Origin: Nocardia testacea NBRC 100365
Lineage (GTDB): Bacteria; Actinomycetota; Actinomycetes; Mycobacteriales; Mycobacteriaceae
Assembly (NCBI RefSeq): GCF_000308775.1
Contig: NZ_BAGJ01000086.1
Location: forward strand, 47,319 to 111,318
Direction of reading: 5' to 3'
DNA length: 64,000 bases
The stretch's first letter is position 1. Every line of letters begins with the position of its first letter. A program made the position numbers and the translations under genes. Below the pieces are notes generated by a model that worked only from the letters and a program-made list of their open reading frames with translations, was not told the DNA's origin and searched no databases. Positions 58,050 through 64,000 of the stretch are shown here, in pieces.

Positions 58050-58832
58050 CTAGAGGACCTTCCATTCGGGGATGCCGCGGGAGAGACTGCCGCGCAGCGT
58101 GATCCGGTCACCGCGCATCCGGACGTATTCCAGGTCGACGGGGGTTCCGTCGTCGAGCCGGGTGAGACGTTCGAGCATGAGCAGCGGTGCTCCGTCGGGG
58201 ACGTCGAGGGTGGCGGCGGTGTGCCGGTCGGCGGGTATCGCCTCCACGGTGAGGTCGGCCGAGCCGAGGGACCGGCCGCTGAGCTGTTCGAGCAGGACGA
58301 ACACATCGGTGTGCGCGAGATCGTGGTCGAGGACGCGCACGCCGATCTCGGGAGCGAGGTAGGTCAGATCGAGGCTCAGCGGTTGCTCACCGAGATACCG
58401 CAGCCGCTCCAGGTAGACGACCTGCTCGCCGGGGGCCGCCCCGAGCCGCCGGGCCACCGCCGGCGGTGCCGTGATGAGCTGGCCGGCGCGCACCTCGTTG
58501 CGGACGGTGCCGCGGCCCTCCAGGGTCTCCTGCAGGCCCAGCAGCGCGTCCAGCCCGTGGTCGTATTTGCGGGCGGTCACCCGGGTGCCCACGCGCGGCG
58601 CGCGGTCGATCAGGCCTTCGTCGCGTAGCAGCGCCAGGGCGTCGCGGATGGTGTTGCGGGAGGTGTCGTGCTCGGCGGCCAGCCGCTGTTCGCTGGGCAG
58701 GGTATCGCCCAAGGTGCCGGCGTGGATTTGGTGGCGGAGGATATCGGCAATGCGCCGGGCCTGGTCGGCCCGGAGCCGGCGGACACCGGCCGTACCGCCT
58801 GCCCGCTCGGTGTTCGTATCGCTGACCTGCAT
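58050..58832 (-). CDS. GntR-family (HutC/UTRA) transcriptional regulator
   Basis: This 260-residue regulator has an N-terminal winged helix ARRIADILRHQIHAGTLGDT, LPSEQRLAAEHDTSRNTIRD and ALALLRDEGLIDR (residues 25-85), followed by a UTRA ligand-binding domain ending VDLEYVRMRGDRITLRG. ATG 58832 lacks a ribosome-binding site but TATCGT (58846-58841) is 8 bases upstream, so leaderless transcription is possible. As first gene of the operon it most likely represses its own transcription and responds to the imported compound or a product. Confidence 0.88.
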   Translation of the reverse strand: MQVSDTNTERAGGTAGVRRLRADQARRIADILRHQIHAGTLGDTLPSEQRLAAEHDTSRNTIRDALALLRDEGLIDRAPRVGTRVTARKYDHGLDALLGLQETLEGRGTVRNEVRAGQLITAPPAVARRLGAAPGEQVVYLERLRYLGEQPLSLDLTYLAPEIGVRVLDHDLAHTDVFVLLEQLSGRSLGSADLTVEAIPADRHTAATLDVPDGAPLLMLERLTRLDDGTPVDLEYVRMRGDRITLRGSLSRGIPEWKVL

Positions 58833-59197
58833 GAACGCTGACGATAGCGGCGTTTCGGGACGGTTCCGGCCCACCGGCGGGCGGCAGCTCGACAGCTCGG
58901 CGCAATTCGCCGGGCACCGACGGACGCGACCAGCGCGGATCCGGGCCGATCTCGCCATTACGCCACCCGCGCGCGGGCCACCGGGGTTGGGATCAGGCCG
59001 ATTCGAATGATCGACCGCGCGCCCGGGAACCGCAGCGGCAGAGTGCCCGGGCGACGCGGCGGAAACCGTAACGGGACGCCGCGGTATCGGGCCGGATACA
59101 TCCTCCGACCCGCCCGCCACGGCTTGACCTGGAGCGCTCTCCAGGTCGTAGCGTATGTGCGACGGATAATCCACCACGGCAAGGGGAGACGACTCCG
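58833..59197. other. 365-base divergent control region between GntR operon and LLM gene
   Basis: No gene was seen. It holds the leaderless-type promoter of the GntR gene at its left end and the MerR-type promoter of the LLM gene at its right end (59125-59154). The middle is GC-rich with no clear repeat. Confidence 0.55.
59125..59154 (+). promoter_or_regulatory. MerR-type promoter: palindrome between over-spaced -35 and -10
   Basis: TTGACC (59125-59130) and TAGCGT (59149-59154) are 18 bases apart. Between and over them GACCTGGAG (59126-59134), CGCT, CTCCAGGTC (59139-59147) is an exact 9-bp inverted repeat. A dyad sitting in a lengthened spacer is the hallmark of promoters activated by MerR-family proteins. 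No MerR gene is in the window. Confidence 0.6.
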
Positions 59198-60064
59198 ATG
59201 GAACTCGGGTTGCACATTCCGATCTTCGAGATCGACGGCGGTACCGGCGCCATCGCCGGTGAACTGGCACTCGTCGGCGCGGCAGCGGAGGCGGCCGGGG
59301 CGACCTGGCTGTCGTTCATGGACCATTTCTTCCAGATCGAACCGACCGGGCTGCCCGCCGAGGCGAACATGCTGGAGGGCTACACCAGCCTGGGATACAT
59401 GGCCGCGCACACCTCCACGATCGAACTCGGCCTGCTGGTCACCGGCGTGACCTACCGGCACCCCGGTCTGCTGGCCAAGATCGTCACCACCCTCGATGTG
59501 CTCTCCGGCGGCCGCGCCGCGCTCGGGATCGGGGCCGCCTGGTTCGACCGGGAGCACCACGGGCTCGGGGTGCCGTATCCACCGGTCGGGGAACGGTTCG
59601 ACCGGCTGGAGGAGACGCTGCGGATCTGCGCGCAGATGTGGGATCCGCAGAACAACGGGCCGTTCGAGGGCAAGCACTATCAACTGGCGGAAACCCTGTG
59701 TTCGCCGCAGCCGCTACACCGGCCCACCGTGCTGATCGGCGGCGGCGGGGAGAAGCGCACGCTGCGGCTGGTGGCCCGCTACGGCGACGCCTGCAACCTG
59801 TTCGCCTCGAGCACCGAGGAAGTGGCACACAAACTCGATGTGCTGCGCCGCCATTGCGATGATCTGGGCACCGATTACGACCGGATCCGCAAAACCGTAC
59901 TGGCGGGCAGCCCGGACCCCACCGCGCACGACGATTTCGTCCGCGAGATGGCGGGCTACGCCGAACTCGGCGTGCACACCGCGATCGTCATGCCGCCCGG
60001 TGGCTCCCCGGCCGGGTGGGTGGACACACTCGCCCCGGTGGTGCCGAAGCTCGCCGAACTCTAA
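59198..60064 (+). CDS. LLM-class, probably F420-dependent oxidoreductase
   Basis: This 288-residue luciferase-like barrel contains GATWLSFMDHFFQIEPTGLP, TIELGLLVTGVTYRHPGLLA and LDVLSGGRAALGIGAAWFDR (cofactor phosphate segment), followed by PTVLIGGGGEKRTLRLVARY. These are features of the F420-dependent subgroup common in mycolata. GGGGAG about 9 bases before the ATG is the ribosome-binding site. It is divergent from the GntR-importer operon and convergent with the alpha-barrel gene. Its MerR-type promoter points to induction by a small electrophile, metal or drug. The substrate is unknown. Confidence 0.85.
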   Translation: MELGLHIPIFEIDGGTGAIAGELALVGAAAEAAGATWLSFMDHFFQIEPTGLPAEANMLEGYTSLGYMAAHTSTIELGLLVTGVTYRHPGLLAKIVTTLDVLSGGRAALGIGAAWFDREHHGLGVPYPPVGERFDRLEETLRICAQMWDPQNNGPFEGKHYQLAETLCSPQPLHRPTVLIGGGGEKRTLRLVARYGDACNLFASSTEEVAHKLDVLRRHCDDLGTDYDRIRKTVLAGSPDPTAHDDFVREMAGYAELGVHTAIVMPPGGSPAGWVDTLAPVVPKLAEL

Positions 60065-60085
60065 GCGGCGGCGCCGTCCCGGCCG

Positions 60086-61147
60086 TCAGCCGGTGACCCG
60101 TACGGGCACCGCCCGCCCCGGGACGGCGTCGGCGGCGAGATCGCGGAAGATCCCGTTGCCGGCGCTGGTCCGGGACAGGGCGTCCGCGGCCAGGATCACC
60201 GCGGCGCCGGTCCAGGTGGTGCGTTCCACCGGCCAGCGTTTCCCGTCCGCGTACACCAGCCCGGTCCAGTAGGACCCGTCGGTCTCCCGCAGGTGCTGGA
60301 TGCTGGCCAGCAGGGCCACGGCGCGGTCGCGGTCGCCCAGGGCGTCCAGGGACAGCACGAGTTCGCAGGTTTCGGCGCCGGTGACCCAGGGCCGGTCGCT
60401 GACACAGCGGATACCGATATTGCCGACCACGAAGGTGTCCCACCGTTCGGCGATACGGTCGGATCCGGCGCGTCCGCGCAGCGCCCCGCCCAGGACCGGG
60501 TAGTACCAGTCCATGGAATAGCGGTCCTTGCGAGTGAAGGCCTCCGGGTGGTCGCGCAGTGCGACGCCGAGCCGGTCGCGGGCGGTCTTCCACTCCGGGC
60601 GGGGGTCGCCGAGCCGGCGCGCGAGCGCCAGGGCGGCGCCGATGCTGTGGTACATACTGGCCGAACCGGTCACCAGCGCCTCGGGCAGGACTTTGTCGCC
60701 GTCACGCAGCCAATAGATCTCACCGTGCTCACCCTGGCTCGCGACGACCAGATCGATCGCGGCGGCCACCACCGGCCACAGATCGGCCGCGAACCCGGTA
60801 TCGCCGGTGACCGCGAGGTAGTGCCAGATCCCGGTGGCGAGATAGGCGCAGAAGTTCACATCGGTGGCCGGGTCCTCGATCTCGCCGGCGCGGAACTGCC
60901 GGGGCCACGACCCGTCGGGGCGCTGGGTGCGCGCCGACCAGGTGTAGGCGGCGACGGCCTCGTCGCGCAGTCCCGCGACGGTGAGCGCCATCGCCGATTC
61001 GATGTGATCCCAGGGGTCGGTGTGCCCGCCCGGGAACCACGGGATCGCGCCGTCCGGTTCCTGCGCGGCGGCGATGGACTGCGCGGTCTGCAGGATCTGA
61101 CGGCGGGTGAGAACCGAAGGGACCGAGGGGAGTTCACCCGCCGGCAC
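60086..61147 (-). CDS. Alpha/alpha-barrel protein of the prenyltransferase / squalene-cyclase-like fold
   Basis: This 353-residue helical-barrel protein contains IAAAQEPDGAIPWFPGGHTD, RTQRPDGSWPRQFRAGEIED, GYDPATDVN-like turns and HLRETDGSYWTGLVYADGKR, i.e. repeated Q-x-x-D-G-S/A-W motifs, as in the alpha/alpha six-barrels of prenyltransferase beta subunits, squalene cyclases and some glycosidases. The label prenyltransferase often given to such proteins is not proof of activity; a glycoside-acting role would suit the adjacent glycosyltransferase. The GTG start overlaps the methyltransferase end by 14 bases. It is the last gene of the four-gene operon. Confidence 0.65.
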   Translation of the reverse strand: MPAGELPSVPSVLTRRQILQTAQSIAAAQEPDGAIPWFPGGHTDPWDHIESAMALTVAGLRDEAVAAYTWSARTQRPDGSWPRQFRAGEIEDPATDVNFCAYLATGIWHYLAVTGDTGFAADLWPVVAAAIDLVVASQGEHGEIYWLRDGDKVLPEALVTGSASMYHSIGAALALARRLGDPRPEWKTARDRLGVALRDHPEAFTRKDRYSMDWYYPVLGGALRGRAGSDRIAERWDTFVVGNIGIRCVSDRPWVTGAETCELVLSLDALGDRDRAVALLASIQHLRETDGSYWTGLVYADGKRWPVERTTWTGAAVILAADALSRTSAGNGIFRDLAADAVPGRAVPVRVTG

Positions 61148-61865
61148 GGGTCACCGCCGGCTTGCTGAAGTATAACGCCACGCTCTTGCCGACCAGCGGG
61201 TCGAGCAGGCGTTCCGCGGTCCGGGTCAGCGCCGGCTGTTTCATCATGTCCCACACCAGCATCCGGTGGTAGGCGCGTACCAGCGGATGCTCGGTCTTGT
61301 GGACGCCGACCGCGCATTTGATCCACCAGTACGGCGAGTGCAGGGCGTGCACATGGGTGCGGTGGGTGTGCCGCAGGCCGCGCGCGGTGATCTTGTCCCG
61401 CAGTTCGTCGGCCTTGTAGATGCGGATATGCCCGCCCTCGTTGGCGTGGTATTCGTCCGACAGCGCCCAGCACACCCGCTCGGGCAGCCACCGCGGCACG
61501 GTCACCACCAGCTGCCCGCCCGGGCGCAGTACCCGCACGAGTTCGGCGATGGCGGCGTCGTCGGCGGGGACGTGCTCCAGGATCTCCGAGGCGATGACGA
61601 CATCGAACTCCCCGGCGCCGTAGGGCAGGTCGAGCGCGTCACCGTGCACGGCCTCGGCCTTCGCCCCGGCGGGTGCTTCCCCGGCCTGCGCCATGGCCTC
61701 GAACATGGTGGCGACCCCGGCGAGTTCGGGAGCGTCCTGGTCGAAGGCGACCACATCGGCGCCGCGGCGGTAGGCCTCGAACGAATGCCGGCCGGCTCCG
61801 CAGCCCACATCGATGACCCGGGTGCCCGGGCCGATTCCGGCGCGGTCGAAGTCGACGGTCAGCAC
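61134..61865 (-). CDS. Class I SAM-dependent methyltransferase
   Basis: This 243-residue methyltransferase has motif I TRVIDVGCGAGRHSFEAYRR, acidic D-x-D (VVAFDQDAPELAG), motif IV EFDVVIASEILEHVPADDAA and VLRPGGQLVVTVPRW. The C-terminal part (LHSPYWWIKCAVGVHKTEHP) is of the kind seen in glycolipid- or quinone-modifying enzymes. It overlaps the glycosyltransferase by 7 bases and the alpha-barrel gene by 14, so the products probably act on the same molecule, possibly a methylated sugar or lipid. The acceptor is not known. Confidence 0.85.
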   Translation of the reverse strand: MLTVDFDRAGIGPGTRVIDVGCGAGRHSFEAYRRGADVVAFDQDAPELAGVATMFEAMAQAGEAPAGAKAEAVHGDALDLPYGAGEFDVVIASEILEHVPADDAAIAELVRVLRPGGQLVVTVPRWLPERVCWALSDEYHANEGGHIRIYKADELRDKITARGLRHTHRTHVHALHSPYWWIKCAVGVHKTEHPLVRAYHRMLVWDMMKQPALTRTAERLLDPLVGKSVALYFSKPAVTRAGG

Positions 61866-63121
61866 GAGACGCCTCCTGTGATGAATTCTGCCGATCCGGT
61901 GTGCCGGGCGATGGCCCGCTCGTACACCTGCACGGTCTGTGCGGCCACTGATTCCCAGCTGAACACCGAGACGGCGCGGTCCCGGGCGGCGGTCTGCATC
62001 CGCTGCCGGGTCTGCGGGGAATCCAGCAGCTGCCCGATCACCCGGGCCAGTTCGGCGGAATCGCCGGGTTCGGTGAGTTCAGCGCAGACTCCCGGCTCGC
62101 CGACAACCTCCGGAAGCGCACCGGTCCGGCTGACCACCAGCGGGGTCCCCGATGCCATGGCCTCCACCGCGGGCAGCGAGAAGCCCTCGTAGAGGGACGG
62201 GATGCAGGCGATCTCCGCCGACGCCAGCACTTCGGCGAGTTCGGTATCGCTGAGCCCGGGACGGACGGTGACGATATCGGAGAGGCCGAGTTCGGCGATC
62301 TGCTTCTCGGTGGGCCCGTTGGGCTCCAATTTCGCCACGAGCTGCAGTTCGACCCGGTGGGTGATCCGCAGCCGGGTCAGCGCCTGCAGCAGATGTGTGA
62401 TGCCCTTCAGCGGTTTGTCGGCGCTGGCGACGGCGACGATTCGGCCGGGCACCCGCGGACCGCGCGGCGCGAACAGTTCGGTATCCACACCGAGCGGCAC
62501 GACATTGAGCTGACCGGGGTCGACACCGAAATCGTCGGCGATATCGGTGGCCGACGACGAGGAGACGGTGAGCAGATCGGGGATCCGCCGGGCGATACGC
62601 TCCTGCATCCCCAGGAAGCCGTACCAGCGGCGCACCAGGGGCTTGCGCCGCCAGATGGCGGCCGCCAGGTCCACTTCGCGGTCCTTGGTGATGGGGTGAT
62701 GCACCGTGGCGACCAGCGGCAGCCGTTTCGCGATATCGAGCAGCCCGCTGCCCAGACACTGGTTGTCGTGCACGACGTCGAAATCGTCGACCCGTCCACG
62801 CAGCAGCCGGGCGGCGCGCATGCTGAAGGTGCGCGGTTCCGGGAAGCCCGCGGTCCACATGGTGGCCAGTTCCAGCAGATCGATCCGGTCCCGGATCTCG
62901 CGGGGATGCGGCGTGCGGAACGGGTCGTCGTCGCGATAGAGGTCCAGGCTGGGCACCTCGGTCAGGGTTACGCGCGGATCCAGGTCGGCGGGATAGGGCT
63001 GACCGGAGAAGACCTCCACGTCGTGGCCGAGTTCGGCCAGTCCGGCGCTGAGGCGGCGCACGTAGACCCCCTGCCCACCGCAATGAGGCTTGCTGCGGTA
63101 GGACAACAGGGCTATCCGCAC
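61859..63121 (-). CDS. GT4-family glycosyltransferase (GT-B fold)
   Basis: This 420-residue enzyme starts at GTG 63121 with VRIALLSYRSKPHCGGQGVY, the glycine-rich acceptor-side loop. It has HHPITKDREV in the N-domain, NVVPLGVDTELFAPRGP at the linker, and the nucleotide-sugar motif IPSLYEGFSLPAVEAMASGT (E-x7-E). It has no signal peptide, so it acts in the cytosol on activated sugars and a lipid or small acceptor. The start shares its G with the TAG of the preceding LLM gene (TAGTG), and its end overlaps the methyltransferase. Confidence 0.9.
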   Translation of the reverse strand: MRIALLSYRSKPHCGGQGVYVRRLSAGLAELGHDVEVFSGQPYPADLDPRVTLTEVPSLDLYRDDDPFRTPHPREIRDRIDLLELATMWTAGFPEPRTFSMRAARLLRGRVDDFDVVHDNQCLGSGLLDIAKRLPLVATVHHPITKDREVDLAAAIWRRKPLVRRWYGFLGMQERIARRIPDLLTVSSSSATDIADDFGVDPGQLNVVPLGVDTELFAPRGPRVPGRIVAVASADKPLKGITHLLQALTRLRITHRVELQLVAKLEPNGPTEKQIAELGLSDIVTVRPGLSDTELAEVLASAEIACIPSLYEGFSLPAVEAMASGTPLVVSRTGALPEVVGEPGVCAELTEPGDSAELARVIGQLLDSPQTRQRMQTAARDRAVSVFSWESVAAQTVQVYERAIARHTGSAEFITGGVSC

Positions 63122-63996
63122 TAGCTGTCCTCGCCCGTCTCGGTGATCGAATTCATGCTTCGCAGTTTGCCAGCCAGCCGTTCGAGATAGGCACGCACCT
63201 CCGGTTCGCCCTTGTCCGGCAATCCGTACAGCACATCGGTGACACCGTCGGCGGCCCAGGAGGCCAGGCGTTCGGCGTCGGGCTTGAAATCCAGGGCGAC
63301 CACCCGCGGCGCGCCCTCGCGACCGGCGTCGGCCCATGCCTTCTTCAGCGTCGCCAGACTGCCCGAGATATCGTTCTCCCCCGGGGTGGTGATCCAGCCG
63401 TCGGCGTGTTTCGCGATCCAGGCGCAGGTGCGTTCGGTACCGGCCGCGCCGATCAGGACGGGGACCGAGCGGTCGACGGGCTTGGGCCAGGCCCAGCTGG
63501 GCCCGAACTTCACGAAGTCGCCGTCGTAGGCGGCCTCGTCGTCACGCCACAGCGCCCGCATGGCCTCCAGGTACTCCCGCAGGGCCGTGCGCCGTTTGTT
63601 GCCGGGGATGCCGTGGTCGGCCAGCTCATCGGTGTTCCAGCCGAAACCGGCGCCGAGTGTGACGCGGCCGCCGGAGAGGTGGTCGAGCGAGGCGATGGTC
63701 TTGGCGAGGGTGATCGGGTCGTGTTCGACCGGCAGCGCGACCGCGGTGGCCAGTTCGATCCGTTCGGTGACCGCGGCGGCGGTGGCGAGCGCGACCCACG
63801 GGTCGAGGGTGCGCATATAGCGGTCGTCCGGCAGGGACGCGTCGCCGGTCTGTGGATGCGCGGCCTCGCGCTTCACCGGGATATGGGTGTGTTCGGGGAC
63901 GTAGAACGAGGAGAATTCGTGGTCCTCGGCGGCCCGGGCCGCGGCGGCGGGGGTGATCCCGCGGTCACTGGTGAACAGAACGATGCCGAAACGCAT
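63121..63996 (-). CDS. LLM-class F420-dependent oxidoreductase
   Basis: This 291-residue luciferase-like protein contains MRFGIVLFTSDRGITPAAAA, FSSFYVPEHTHIPVKREAAH, LATAVALPVEHDPITLAKTI, then SGGRVTLGAGFGWNTDELAD and PVLIGAAGTERTCAWIAKHA. The E-H-T-H-I-P and G-x-G-W-N motifs are those of a mycolata F420-dependent subgroup. The ATG at 63996 is complete within the window; upstream sequence is cut off. It is the first visible gene of the LLM / GT4 / methyltransferase / alpha-barrel operon. The substrate is unknown. Confidence 0.88.
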   Translation of the reverse strand: MRFGIVLFTSDRGITPAAAARAAEDHEFSSFYVPEHTHIPVKREAAHPQTGDASLPDDRYMRTLDPWVALATAAAVTERIELATAVALPVEHDPITLAKTIASLDHLSGGRVTLGAGFGWNTDELADHGIPGNKRRTALREYLEAMRALWRDDEAAYDGDFVKFGPSWAWPKPVDRSVPVLIGAAGTERTCAWIAKHADGWITTPGENDISGSLATLKKAWADAGREGAPRVVALDFKPDAERLASWAADGVTDVLYGLPDKGEPEVRAYLERLAGKLRSMNSITETGEDS

Positions 63997-64000
63997 ACCT

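Overview
The window is 64 kb of very GC-rich DNA (about 70 percent) with dense, ATGA/GTGA-coupled operons, several apparently leaderless starts, and genes typical of mycolic-acid actinomycetes: a mycobacterial-type CYP51, an FprB-type ferredoxin/ferredoxin reductase, a furA-katG pair and many luciferase-like (F420 or FMN) oxidoreductases. A Nocardia or a close relative is the most likely source. This is inferred from gene content and not tested against a database.

Bases 1-10200 are housekeeping and stress genes. They comprise the 3' end of a haloalkane dehalogenase, a TerC-type metal exporter, a DUF308 membrane protein, a divergent VOC / CGNR-zinc-finger pair whose starts are separated only by a 21-bp inverted repeat, an SRPBCC protein, an OsmC peroxidase, an SCO6745-like protein, katG-furA, a small secreted protein and a BrnT/BrnA-like toxin-antitoxin pair with its own palindromic operator.

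Bases 10201-35024 form a specialised-metabolism locus. Its core is one 6065-residue, five-module NRPS (C-A-T-E / C-A-T / C-A-T / C-A-T / C-A-T-TE). It is followed by an acyl-CoA-oxidase-like flavoprotein and a CYP157-like P450 that lacks the ExxR motif. Next comes the wreck of a second P450 that contains an internal inversion. No MbtH, PPTase or dedicated exporter is seen. The lead C domain resembles that of EntF, so the peptide may be N-capped by an acyl group. Whether the flavoprotein and P450 act on the peptide is inferred from position only.

Bases 36185-45680 hold a serine beta-lactamase-like lipoprotein, a short UvrA-like ATPase (DNA repair or drug self-protection), a TRIC channel / M20 amidohydrolase / AraC / VOC run in which the amidohydrolase frame is broken at a 7-G tract, and a coupled LLM flavin monooxygenase / MarR / FMN reductase operon.

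Bases 45821-52078 are the CYP51 locus: SDR, LLM oxidoreductase and phosphotransferase on one side, and cyp51 plus an fprB-like redox partner on the other, around a shared promoter with repeated operator-like sequences.

Bases 52127-58832 are a six-gene, fully overlapping operon: GntR regulator, AprB-like ferredoxin, lipoprotein solute-binding protein with an extra C-terminal domain, SsuC-type permease, ATPase, and an AprA/fumarate-reductase-like flavoprotein fused to HEAT repeats. It looks like uptake plus redox processing of a small, perhaps organosulfur, compound. It is the most interesting candidate for an undescribed system here. A divergent LLM gene (59198-60064) carries a MerR-type promoter. 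The window ends with a coupled LLM / GT4 glycosyltransferase / methyltransferase / alpha-barrel protein operon.
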